NCBI RefSeq assembly: GCF_024679095.1
Contig: NC_066531.1
Location: forward strand, 8,676,761-8,740,760
Direction of reading: 5' to 3'
From: Eriocheir sinensis
Lineage: Eukaryota > Arthropoda > Malacostraca > Decapoda > Varunidae
Length of the DNA stretch: 64,000 nt
Of the stretch, positions 1 to 9,506 are shown one piece after another. Under the pieces are notes generated by a model that saw only the letters and a list, made by a program, of their open reading frames with translations, made no database searches and was not told the DNA's origin. Each line of letters opens with the position of its first letter. The stretch's first letter is position 1. The position numbers were made by a program, and so were the translations under genes.

Positions 1-695
1 TATATTTTTGAGGTGTTCGATGAAAGCAGATCAGTAGATATCATATATCTGGATTTTCAAAAGGCATTTGATAAGGTCCCCCACCAACGATTGCTCAGCA
101 CGGTATCTCGGGTAACATTCACAATTGGCTTGCGGACTGGCTCTCTGAGCGGAAACAAAGAGTAGTTCTAAACGGTGTTACATCTAACTGGCTCGATGTC
201 AGAAGCGGCGTACCCCAAGGATCAGTGCTTGGCCCCATGCTCTTCTTAATTTATGTTAATGATATCGGTGATGGGCTCACTTGCAAAGTATCAAAACTTG
301 CTGACGACACAAAAATTGCTAGTAAAGTAACTGCGACACTCGACGAAGAAGCTTTACAATCAGATCTAGATCGACTTGTACGTTGGGCCAATCAATGGCA
401 AATGGAATTTAACGTTGACAAATGTAAAGTGTTGCACATCGAAAAAATAACAATCGCGTTCGGCACGTAATAAATGGCCAACAACTTTCTGCAGTAAGTA
501 AAGAAAAGGATCTTGGAATTACTATATCAAGCGATTTAAAGCCCGGTCAGCATTGTTCAGAGGTAGTTAAAACTGCAAACAAATTGGTTGGCTTCATCGG
601 ACGAGTCTTTAATAATAAATCGGAAAAAGTAATATTAAAACTGTATAATTCGTTGGTTCGACCCCGTCTAGAGTACTGTGTACAGTTTTGGTTTT
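1..695 (+). pseudogene. LINE reverse transcriptase fragment (jockey-like), truncated both ends
   Basis: The conceptual translation has the RT signatures of a non-LTR retrotransposon. It opens with YLDFQKAFDKVPH (about 46-84), continues in another frame with SGVPQGSVLGPMLFLIY (about 200-255), and reaches the catalytic-site region LADDTK (about 298-315, in place of the usual FADD). The post-RT segment NSLVRPRLEYC follows near 648-680. A deletion of roughly ten bases near 100 and an indel near 455-480 break the frame, so it is dead. Homology stops abruptly near 695, where unrelated repeat DNA begins, and the 5' side runs off the window. The family assignment is from motifs only; the exact LINE clade is not resolved. 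Confidence 0.85.
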
Positions 696-757
696 GGTCG
701 GGAGAAATATTACGCCGTGGGCGTAGTTGCCACCTACAGGGTTTCTCCCGCCCTCCC

Positions 758-921
758 CCAGGCACCCTCTGTGCCCCTTCCCCAGGTGCCTTCTGCACCT
801 TCCCCCAGGTGCCCTTTGTGCTCTCCTCCAGACGCCTTCTGCGTCTCCTCCAGGCACCCTCTGTGCGCCTCCTCCAGGCATCCTTAGTGCTCCCTCTCCA
901 GGCATCTTTTGTGCCCCATGG
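758..921 (+). repeat. Degenerate 24-bp minisatellite (about 7 copies)
   Basis: Units beginning CCAGGCACC or CCAGGTGCC start at about 758, 782, 805, 828, 850, 874 and 898, giving a 22-24 bp period with a CTTCTG/CTCTGTG core. Because the period is near a multiple of three, several frames stay open here, but the predicted peptides are low-complexity Pro/Ala/Ser strings with no coding signature. It lies between the truncated LINE and the Gypsy-A gag. Confidence 0.75.
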
Positions 922-1046
922 TGCTCCTCCTGGCGCTCACCCACCCACCCCCACCCCTCCTCCTCCCTGCTTTTCCGCTGGTCCGCACACAAGACTCAGT
1001 GAACACTCAAACACAGTGCGACACGTTACTGAGACAGTGCCACACA

Positions 1047-1145
1047 CTCAGTGTATACACCACACACAGACTCGGTGTACACGCCACACACACACTCGGT
1101 GTACACACCACACACAGATTCAGTGTACACGCAGACACAGTGTGA
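1047..1145 (+). repeat. Second 24-bp minisatellite (about 4 copies)
   Basis: Units of the type CTCGGTGTACACGCCACACA start at 1047, 1071, 1095 and 1119, exactly 24 bp apart, with substitutions between copies. The sequence is unrelated to the 24-bp array at 758-921. Confidence 0.75.
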
Positions 1146-1153
1146 CACCCCCA

Positions 1154-1236
1154 TGGATTACTAGCTGCCCCCTGGATTAACCACCACCTCCTGGATTTAC
1201 CACAGCCCTCTTGGATTATCCTACACCTGTGGATCT
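1154..1236 (+). repeat. Degenerate 19-20 bp repeat (5 copies)
   Basis: GGATTA, GGATTT or GGATCT occurs at 1154, 1173, 1192, 1212 and 1231, each followed by a C-rich stretch. Together with the two preceding arrays it fills most of the presumed untranslated leader of Gypsy-A. The rest of the leader, 1237-1490, shows no gene. Confidence 0.6.
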
Positions 1237-1490
1237 ATGTGTACACTGCAGTGTGTCCAGCAACAGTTCAGTGCAGCAAGTCCCCAGCAACAGTTAGTGT
1301 CACAGTGTTACCCACTAAGTGTACAGTGTTTTACAGTGCCTTCTTGGACACTGGTTCACTCCCCGGGCCACTGAGGTCTCTAGCACGCGCCAGTGCCTAT
1401 AGTACACGCAGTTCGTTCTACTCTCACGGACTGCCGTGGCTCCTGGCCCGTTGTACGCCAGCGCCCTTGCCAAAACCGTTCAACTTCACC

Positions 1491-2251
1491 ATGTCTGACG
1501 ACGACAACTCTTCCGCTGCGGCGGCAGTGTCTTTCAAAGCGCCGCCCTTCTGCTCACAGGACCCGTCCATATGGTTCTCGATTTTGGAGTGCGGATTCAA
1601 GACTGCCAAAATTACTAACAGCCTTACTCAGTACACTCACGCTGTTAGCCTCCTGCCCGCCGACATCCTTCCACAAGTCTCTGACGTCATCGCCTCAGCC
1701 TACAACTCTGATCATGCCTATGAAGACCTGAAGACTGCCCTACTCCAACGCCTTCAGTCTTCTGTCGCCACCTGCCTCCGTGAACTTCTCTCAAAAGAAG
1801 AGTTGGGTAATGAGAAACCGACGGACCTCCTACGCCGCATGAAGCAGCTGCTCGGCGACAAGTACCAGTCTTTCGACCCTGACTTGTTCAAAGCCTCTTC
1901 AGCGTTAAGGACGTCCTGAAGCCCGACGCCATTGCCAAGTTAGCAGACGAAATCATGGCAACTCTACCTGGACCGCTAACTTCCTCAGTCTCTTCCGTCG
2001 CCTCAGAAAGGACCACTCAATTTGACGAACTCGTCAAGCAAGTCTCCCTGCTCGCGACGAAAGTCACCTCTCTTGAGGAGCGGTTCGATCGCCGCCGCTC
2101 TCGCTCCCCCACTCCTCACCGACGTCGGCGCCGCCGATCCCGTTCGAGAAGCCCAGGACTCTGCTGGTACCACAACAACTTTGGCGAGAAAGCCACGAGG
2201 TGTACCACCCCGTGCACTTACAAGGCGTCAAACTCCAAGGACGAGCACTAG
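1491..2251 (+). pseudogene. Gypsy-A gag (CHCC-type zinc finger), frameshifted
   Basis: The chosen start is the ATG at 1491, in the context CTTCACCATG. It opens an acidic Ser/Ala N-terminus followed by a capsid-like segment with FKAPPFCSQDPSIWF and SLLPADILPQV. The frame breaks near 1905-1919 and resumes with DAIAKLADEIMA. An Arg/Ser-rich stretch (about 2090-2150) precedes a Cys/His finger, CWYHNNFGEKATRCTTPC, spaced C-x2-H-x9-C-x3-C. That CHCC spacing, instead of CCHC, is the hallmark described for the CsRn1/Kabuki group of Ty3/Gypsy elements. Gag would bind element RNA and form the particle. The frameshift makes this copy non-functional. The clade assignment is inferred from this finger and not from a phylogeny. 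Confidence 0.85.
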
Positions 2252-2889
2252 TGCAGCATAGCGCTCGTCACCAACCCTCGGCGCTGCTCCACCTTTATGA
2301 TTGCCGTTCAAACACCAAGTTCCTGATTGACACCGGCGCTGATGTCAGTATTATCCCAGCAACCCGTATGGAGTATGCATCTCATATGTGGGGGGGCTCC
2401 ACTCACACAGCTCTTCTGGACAGAGTAGAGTCAAAGGTTCTTCGTCTCATCAACTGCCCTTCTCTTACCGATAGTCTTCTACCTCTTAAATTCTGCCGTC
2501 ATGCTGCCTCTCTTTCTATCTTCTATCGATATTTTCACACTGACTGCTCTTCTGAACTTGCTAACTGCATGCCTCCCCCCCCTCCCGCTGCACACAACCT
2601 TCTACTCAGGCTCATCCCTATACTGTCCAAATCCCTTACGCAAGAGTTACCCAGTGTCTTCACTCTTTCATCACTCACGCTGGTAAACTCTGGAACAATC
2701 TTCCCTCATCTGTATTTCCTCCTGCCTACGACTTGAACTCTTTCAAGAGGAGGGTATCAGGACACCTCTCCTACCGTATTTGATCTTCCTTTCGGCCACC
2801 TCTTTTGTTTCTTTTTTAGGAGCAGCGAGTAGCGGGCCCTCTTTTATTATTGTTTTCTTTATTTGTGTGCCCTTGAGCTGCCTCCTTTG

Positions 2890-2926
<37 letters not shown>

Positions 2927-5818
2927 AGTCAGCGAACTCTACCTCCACTCTTGCACCTGTACGCCGCCAACGGTACCAAAATACCTGTCTACTCGCGACA
3001 CACCATGCAAGTGGACCTTTACCTACGACGTTGCTTCGAATGGACCTTCTACGTCGGGAACGTCTCGCAGGCAATCCTCGGAGCTGACTTCCTAAGGCAC
3101 TTCAACCTCTTAGTCGACGTCAAAGGACGGAGGTTGGTTGACTCGCTCACTTCCATCTTCTCCAATGCTCAACCAGCACCAGGTGACAGCTCGCAACTCG
3201 CCGTCGTTCACAAGGACCACCAGTTCGCTGCCCTGCTCAAGTCCTTTCCCACGCTGACACAGCCCTATTCAGCCAGCCTGCCCGTCAAGCACCACGTTAC
3301 GCATCACATAGAGACTACAGGACCTCCAGTACACGCCAAGGCCCGTCGCTTAGCTCCTGGACGCTACCGTCAAGCCAAGGCCGAGTTCGAGTCTCTGTTG
3401 CGCAAAGGTATTGTACGGCCCAGCAGCAGCAACTGGTCATCAGCCCTCCACGTCGTCCCCAAGAAGAACGGCGACATACGTCCCTGTGGAGACTACCGAG
3501 CCTTTAACTCGCGCACTAAGATGGACAGATACCCGGTGCCAAATATCCAGGAATTCTCGTCCCAACTTGCTGGTTCCACCATCTTCTCACGTGTGGACCT
3601 CGTCAAGGCCTTTCACCAGATTCCAGTCCATCCTGACGACATACCGAAGACTGCCGTCATCACGCCGTTCAGTCTCTTTGAATACGTCAGGATGCCGTTT
3701 GGACTCATGAACGCGGCCCAGACTTTTCAACGCTTCATCGACGAAGTTCTCCGCGGCTTACCCTTCTGCTTCGCCTACATAGACGATCTACTCATCGCTG
3801 CCCGGATGAAGCCTCTCACAAACAGCACCTTCATCAAGTCCTCAACCGCTTGCAAGACTACGGAGTACAGATCAACGTGGACAAGTCTGAGTTCGGTGTT
3901 ACTTCCCTCAGCTTCCTTGGCCACACTGTTACTCCAGAGGGCATCGCTCCACTCAACTCAAGGACTGAAGCCATCCAGCAGTTCCCGAAGCCGTCCATCC
4001 AGCGCCAACTGAAGGAATTCCTGGGTATGGTTAACTTCTACAACCGCTTCGTCCCACACTGCTCTCTCATGCTCCAGCCCCTCTACGCCATGGTGAAGCC
4101 CTGCAACCGTGGCCAGTCTGTCACTCTCGCCTGGACTCCGGACGCTGACGCCGCCTTTCTCGCTGCTAAGAAGGCTCTGAGCGACACAGTCATGCTGTCC
4201 TTCCCTGCCCATGACGCGGAGATCTCTATAGCAACAGACGTCTCCGACACTGGGACTGGTGCTGTCCTTCAACAGTTCGTCGACAACGCCTGGAATCCGA
4301 TCGCCTTCTTCTCCCGTAAGCGCTTACGACCGGGAACTTCTCGCCATCTTAAGGCTGTCAAACGTTTCCGCTACTTCATTGAAGGCCGGCGTTTCTTCGT
4401 GTTCACCGACCACAAGCCCCTCACTACAACTTTCCTGAGAAACAAAGACTCTTATACACCAAATCAACTCCGCCACATGGACTACATCTCGCAGTTCACC
4501 ACTGACATCCGGTACATCAAAGATGGAGACAACGCGCCAGCTGACGTCCTCTCCCGCAACATTACCGCTGTGACGTCCTCTTCACTTGATTACGCCGCCA
4601 TAGCCGCCGATCAGTCCGGCGACGCAGAGCTGGAGAAGCTTCTGGACAACCCGGCGCTTAAAGTGAAGAAAATCACACTCCCAGGCACCAAGGTCACTCT
4701 CTACGCTGACGTCTCCACGGCCACCATCCGTCCCTACCTGCCACAGCGACACCGCTACCAGGTCTTCCGTCAGCTTCACGACCTTTCTCATCCTGGCATT
4801 CGTGCCTCGCAGCGCTTGATGACGTCCCGTTTCATTTGGGAGGGAATTAACAAAGACGTCAGACTATGGACCAAAACCTGCACTGACTGCCAAGCCTCCA
4901 AGGTGACGCGACACACACACTCTCCACCCGGCACCTTCACGCCCGTCACGGAGAGGTTCGACCATGTCCACATCGACCTTGTTGGTCCCCTGCCGCCCTC
5001 CGCAGGCCACCGCTATATCCTCACCTGCGTGGATCGTTTCACACGCTGGCCTGAGGCCGCCCCCATCGCTGACATCACTACGGACGCCGTCGCCACGCCT
5101 TCATTGCTACTTGGGTCTCCAGGTTCGGCGTCCCTCTCAGCCTCACCTCAGACCGCGGCGGCCAGTTCGAGGCTAACGTGTGGAACAAAGTCATGACCCT
5201 CCTCTGCATCCTCCGCTACAGACCGTCAAGTTATCACCCGCAGGCTACCGGCATGGTCGAGCGCTTCCATCGCCAGTTGAAATCCTCCCTCATGGCCTAC
5301 ACCCAACGCGACAACTGGTCCCTGGCTCTTCCCTTGGTCCTCCTCGGCATCAGGTCCTCCTGAAGGAAGACCTGCATCACTCCTCGGCTGAACCAGTGTA
5401 CGGCACCAACCTCCGGCACCCAGACGAACTTCTAGCGCCCACACCTGACACCGCCTCCTGCGGCCAGGACTTCGCCGCCCGCCTCAAAGGTGCCATGAGG
5501 AGCCTCCAGCCGGTGCAGCCTCGCTCTTCCCCGAAGAAGACCTTTGTCAACCAGGACCTCGACACCTGCACCCACGTCTTCGTGCGCGTGGATGCCGTCC
5601 GGCGGCCCCTGCAACAGCCCTACCAAGGACCCTACCGCGTCCTGAGACGGACCAGAAAGACTGTCACGATCGACAAACATGGTTCTCAGGACGCGGTTTC
5701 CATAGACAGGGTCAAGCCGGCGTACCTGCTGGCCCCAGACCAGGCGCCCCATCTCTCCGGCGACGAAACGACACCGTCTGCACCAGTCCGCACCAGGAAG
5801 ATATCGTTCCTTATTTGA
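2252..5818 (+). pseudogene. Gypsy-A pol (PR-RT-RNase H-INT), interrupted and frameshifted
   Basis: Domain order is the Ty3/Gypsy order. The protease has LIDTGADVSII (about 2325-2355) and is split by the LINE at 2367-2923. RT has GIVRPSSSNWSS, MPFGLMNAAQTFQ and YIDD (3775-3786). RNase H has ATDVSDTGTGAVL and FTDHKPL, but the segment around 4330-4360 is scrambled and seems to have lost the usual catalytic Glu. The integrase has an HHCC finger (HDLSHPG near 4777; CTDC at 4879-4890) and a D-D35-E triad at about 4975, 5151 and 5259. Frame breaks occur near 3800, 5097 and 5360. The tandem unit begins at 4871, inside the integrase finger, so everything from there on recurs five more times. The stop at 5816-5818 is followed directly by a polypurine tract and LTR. 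Confidence 0.9.
2367..2923 (+). mobile_element. 5'-truncated LINE inserted in the Gypsy-A protease, with poly(A) tail
   Basis: The segment encodes the end of a jockey-like ORF2 (EYASHMWGGS, ESKVLRLIN, SLSIFYRYFH, NSGTIFPHL), then a 3' UTR and a run of 30 A residues at 2894-2923. Protease sequence stops at about 2366 and protease-like coding (SQRTLPPLLHLYAANGT) resumes right after the A-run, so this is a later insertion in the same orientation as Gypsy-A. I found no convincing target-site duplication. The same LINE family occurs antisense in each tandem unit beside the Gypsy-A LTR. Confidence 0.88.
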
Positions 5819-5824
5819 AGTCAC

Positions 5825-5840
5825 TGGGGGAGGGGGGGGA
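5825..5840 (+). promoter_or_regulatory. Gypsy-A polypurine tract
   Basis: A G-rich purine run (GGGGGAGGGGGGGGA) lies just after the pol stop and immediately before the LTR. This is the position and composition of a plus-strand priming site. It recurs at the same place in every unit, for example at 14694-14709. Confidence 0.65.
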
Positions 5841-5844
5841 TATT

Positions 5845-6220
5845 TGCAGTGACCGCTTAAAACTTCGTGCTTCTTCCCTCAGTGACATCAAGAAAACGAG
5901 TGCGGCAGCACAAACTATGTATTTTGTTATTGTATTCCGTTGTCTTGTATCGCGTCTTCATTGTTTATCTTTCTTGTACTCGTTTACCTTTGACTAACCG
6001 TCTATGTCCTTTGTTGTCCACCGTTACACATTGTTATACACATACACCAACACTTAAATGTTAACCTACACAAACAACATTCACACAAACGCATACACAA
6101 ACAAACACCTATTTTATGTGTTGTCCTTGTCGTAATGAGCTGTGTATGTTTTGTCTGACGGATATTGAGTTTCTCTACCGGGAACCTATTACCATTTGAG
6201 AACACTCGCTACCACCAACA
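5845..6220 (+). repeat. Gypsy-A 3' LTR, unit 1
   Basis: About 376 bp between the polypurine tract and the antisense LINE. In the other units it opens TGTAGCAGTG and closes near CACTGCTACCACCAACA, so the ends form a near-perfect inverted repeat and follow the TG...CA rule. This copy has lost three bases at its start (TGCAGTG) and reads CACTCGCTACC at its end. No 5' LTR partner exists in the window, so the boundaries are inferred from the termini alone. Confidence 0.65.
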
Positions 6221-6516
6221 GAAATACAGATGAAGGAAGATTGTTCCAGAGTTTACCAGCGTGAGAGATGAAAGAGTGAAGATGCTGGTTCACTCTTGCA
6301 TAAGGGGTTTGGACAGTATAGGGATGAGCATGAGTAGAAAGTCGTGTACAGCGGGGTCGCGGGAGGGGGGGAGGCATGCAGTTAGCAGGTTCAGAAGAGC
6401 AGTCAGCGTAGAGATAGCGATAGAAGATATAAAGAGAGGCAACATCCCGACGGAATTTAAGAGGTAGAAGACTATCAGTAGGAGGAGTGCTGATGAGACG
6501 AAGAGCCTTAGACTCC
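6221..6516 (-). pseudogene. Antisense LINE ORF2 C-terminal fragment, unit 1
   Basis: Minus-strand translation gives DSLLPLKF, SLYIFYRYLYADCSSEPANCM, HSFISHAGKLWNNLPSSVF, the same family as the LINE at 2367-2923. Here it is about 300 bp, truncated on both sides, and directly abuts the Gypsy-A LTR. Gypsy-A may therefore have inserted into an existing antisense LINE. No catalytic domain remains. Confidence 0.8.
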
Positions 6517-7618
6517 TCTGTTTAAGCGCGAGTTAACTATAGTATGTATCGTGGATCATTTATAAAATAAAAAATCCGAATAGGCTATTCTTTAGCTCAC
6601 TACCGTCGCTCGAGGCACAAAAAACAGTTACTCTGCCAAGTTTGTACCCCACATTTGGCGATGGTAGGTGCACCTATTGCACTTCAATGCAATAAGTGAT
6701 ACTGTTGTTAATAGAAATGGATTGATCATTCTCGTTGTTTTATTTATTGGTAAACGAGAATATAAATGACCGATGCAAGGTTATCCTCTTTAAAAATATT
6801 TCCTGCATGAAAACCCTGCGAAATCAATCATAACTGAACTTTTTTTTAAAATTCTGTTTGTATTACAATATTTGCTGAGTACCTGCTTTGGTGTATCAGT
6901 TTCGCCTTTGACGTAATTTATCAAAGACATTAAAAGGTCAAGCATCTCGACAACCCGCCCTCCCCCTCAACACTAGGACGGCCAGGTGTTTGGGTCCGCT
7001 TCCAGCATATTACACTCCGCCCTCAAATGACTGCTGCATTTTGTTTGGGGTGGTCCAAGACCTTGGGTCCAAGACCTTGTGCAGTACAATTACTCTTGAG
7101 GTGACATCAAAATCCATGCTATGGCATTGCTTAATACCATAAAATGTAGCCCTTGGTAGTAGTGCTAATTTGTGAAGATATCACACTCATCCCTTGAATA
7201 ATGAAATTTTACCATAGAAAAATCCTTCAAAATTTACTATAATTTCAACTGAGCGTTCTGAGGAAACAACTTACCTGAGCTGCTTTCGTTTTCACCCAGT
7301 GAAAGAAAGGACTTCATTGAATATTTTGTATTTTCCAGATTTTTTGTCTAGATGATCTGAACAGATTTGTGATTTTTAATGAGTCAGTACTAAAAACTGC
7401 TGATTTGCTTAGAAGGAAAATAATAGTAAATTTGCAGTAAACATAATCTGTATTTTGGACTATACAAAGAAAAACGTAAGAAATCCGCTTAAACAGAAAA
7501 AAAAAATCACTAAGATATCACAAAAACTAAGGAGATATGCTTCTTTAAACTAGGAAAACAAGTTCCGAGAAAACGGTGTTTTAATTAAAGGGAGGGTGTT
7601 TAACTTGAGGGCGGACAT
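6517..7618. other. AT-rich spacer of unit 1, no gene seen
   Basis: About 1.1 kb of AT-rich DNA without a supported ORF. It contains a 13-bp direct duplication (GGTCCAAGACCTT, about 7050-7078), an 11-bp inverted repeat (TCCGCCCTCAA at 7016-7026 and its complement at 7605-7615), and a consensus splice donor on the minus strand at 7269-7279 (CTCAG/GTAAGT). It probably represents the 3' flank of the Mutator-like gene. The block recurs in each unit. Confidence 0.6.
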
Positions 7619-8262
7619 TTAAAAGTCCCCGCGCTGTACTCACTGTTGAGTTCCTGACTACGCTGCTTGGTTTTCCGTGCCCGCACGGCCTCACGTTTTC
7701 TGTCACGGGTTTCAAGGTGTTTCTGCGTTATTTTTGACACAGGACAACCTAGGAGTGGACCCAAGTGACTTTCCCCATACCCTACATTGTAGTCACACAC
7801 AGCTTGTGCTACTGCGAACACCAATGTATTGCTGTTTGCGTTTTTATATTTCGAGCAATATCTCCACACCAGAGAGTGGATATGTTCGTTGGCATTCTGT
7901 GTTTTGCCAAGCAAACACCCACTCAACAGTTTGTCTGAAGTAAGTCTTTTGTACACAGCATACACCTTCTGTCTCATTTCGTCATTGAGAACAAAACTGA
8001 CCTTCATTGTCTTGTGGCTAGGGGGTGTTTCATTGTTGGCTATTGCTCTTTGATAAAACACCAGCTATCCTGTGTCTTAGGACAGAGATAATGCCTGGGA
8101 GCCTCGTCCGTTGAGGTGCAGTGGAAAAAAGTTGACAAAATATCTTGTCTCATGTTTTCCACTGTTCCATTCATGTTTCTTCTGACAGCAATGCCATAGT
8201 ACTGCGTCAGCTTTGTTATTACATTGTCTGTCAATTTCCCTTTGCCACCCATGTCCTTCATT
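7619..8262 (-). pseudogene. Mutator-like transposase, C-terminal exon, unit 1
   Basis: On the minus strand the exon carries GGKGKLTDNVITKLTQYYGI, CPKTQDSWC, SGCLLGKTQNANEH and a short C-terminus ending SAGDF in other copies. I recognise these as the conserved C-terminal blocks of the metazoan 'Mutator-like transposase domain' family, domesticated or MULE-derived proteins widespread in marine invertebrates. A candidate splice acceptor (ATTAG before AATGAAGG) lies at about 8263. In this copy a missing A in the A-run near 8055 and a missing C near 7627 shift the frame. The N-terminal exon lies at 59080-59414. Confidence 0.8.
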
Positions 8263-8377
8263 CTAATGTTATAGTAGGATATCAATGTATTATTATTATT
8301 TAATATCACCACGAATTAGGCATACAATTGTCAATGGAAAAACCCCACGACAGATAGATCACGCCACCTTATAGGAA

Positions 8378-8643
8378 TGTCGTCCGTCAGTGTTTACCGT
8401 CTCAGTTTTGTATACTTAGCACTCCGATGGTGCGTGGAGGTCACCTTGACATACGTGACCAATTGTAACAATTATTTTCCAACCTGTAACTCGCGACTCC
8501 TTCACGAGAGTCCGACTGACACACAACGACAGTCGCTCTCGCTCCGTCGCTTCTTGTACATAAAGGCTACGAATATAATTCGCCTTAAGGAAGCTGAAGT
8601 CTTAATCAACACCCTTTAAACGCCCCCCGACAAGCCCGTTACA
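8378..8643 (+). repeat. Gypsy-B 5' LTR (putative), unit 1
   Basis: A 266-bp block from TGTCGTCCG to CCCGTTACA, TG...CA-bounded, followed at once by a primer-binding-site-like sequence and then the Gypsy-B leader. It contains a TATA-like motif about 80 bp before its end. The left boundary is a guess from the TGT/ACA pairing, because the second LTR of Gypsy-B is absent from the window. Confidence 0.55.
8557..8566 (+). promoter_or_regulatory. TATA-like element in the Gypsy-B LTR
   Basis: TACATAAAGG precedes a stretch that would be the transcription start and R region, about 78-87 bp from the LTR end. It is identical in all six units. Promoter activity is inferred from position only. Confidence 0.4.
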
Positions 8644-8644
8644 T

Positions 8645-8663
8645 TTGGTTGGCAGCGGTCACC
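8645..8663 (+). promoter_or_regulatory. Gypsy-B primer binding site (putative)
   Basis: TTGGTTGGCAGCGGTCAC lies one or two bases after the LTR-ending ACA and contains the TGG expected to pair with a tRNA 3' CCA end. The cognate tRNA was not identified. The same sequence follows the LTR in every unit. Confidence 0.5.
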
Positions 8664-8806
8664 CCGCGCCTGTGCCTTCGCTACCTCGTTCTCCTCCAAG
8701 CCACGAGAACTCACCAACAAACTCCGGGGACAGGCGTACAAGGGAAGAAGGAGTCAACGCACCTGCCGTCCGCGGCACCGCACCTGCCGTCCGCGGCAAC
8801 GCACAA

Positions 8807-9506
8807 GGCGCCAGCTACAAGCATCTCACAAGTCGCCACCTACGTGCAACTCACAAGGCGCCAGCTACAAGCATCTCACAAGTCGCCACCTACGTGCAAC
8901 TCACAAGGCGCCAGCTACAAGCATCTCCCAAGTCGCCACCTACGTGCAACTCACACGGCGCCAGCTACAAGCATCTCCCAAGTCGCCACCTACGTGCAAC
9001 TCACATGGCGCCAGCTACAAGCATCTCACAAGTCGCCACCTACGTGCAACTCACACGGCGCCAGCTACAAGCATCTCACAAGTCGCCACCTACGTGCAAC
9101 TCACACGGCGCCAGCTACAAGCATCTCACAAGTCGCCACCTACGTGCAACTCACACGGCGCCAGCTACAAGCATCTCACAAGTCGCCACCTACGTGCAAC
9201 TCACACGGCGCCAGCTACAAGCATCTCACAAGTCGCCACCTACGTGCAACTCACACGGCGCCAGCTACAAGCATCTCACAAGTCGCCACCTACGTGCAAC
9301 TCACACGGCGCCAGCTACAAGCATCTCACAAGACGCCACAAACGTGCAACTCACAAGGCGCCAGCTACAAGCATCTCACAAGTCGCCACCTACGTGCAAC
9401 TCACACGGCGCCAGCTACAAGCATCTCACAAGTCGCCACCTACGTGCAACTCACACGGCGCCAGCTACAAGCATCTCACAAGTCGCCACCTACGTGCAAC
9501 TCACAA
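8807..9506 (+). repeat. 50-bp minisatellite, unit 1 (14 copies)
   Basis: The monomer starts GGCGCCAGCTACAAGCATCT and ends GTGCAACTCACA(C/A/T). Starts fall every 50 bp from 8807 to 9457 without an indel. Since 50 is not divisible by three, reading any forward frame cycles through all phases, and all three forward frames stay open with the same 50-residue repeat. Variant monomers end AAGG (first three), ATGG (fifth) or ACGG (most). The copy at 9307-9356 carries private changes (AGACGCC, AAACGTG). Confidence 0.97.

Noticed and set aside
2343..2935. GTCAGT on both sides of the LINE inside the Gypsy-A protease as a target-site duplication.
   Set aside because: The left copy is about 20 bp away from the LINE start, so it does not flank the insertion directly.
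5226..5824. Minus-strand ORFs across the Gypsy-A integrase, present in all units.
   Set aside because: GC-rich shadows of the sense integrase frame, with no domain signature.
8807..9506. CRISPR-like array.
   Set aside because: There are no unique spacers; the 50-bp monomers are contiguous and near-identical, and the context is eukaryotic retrotransposon DNA.
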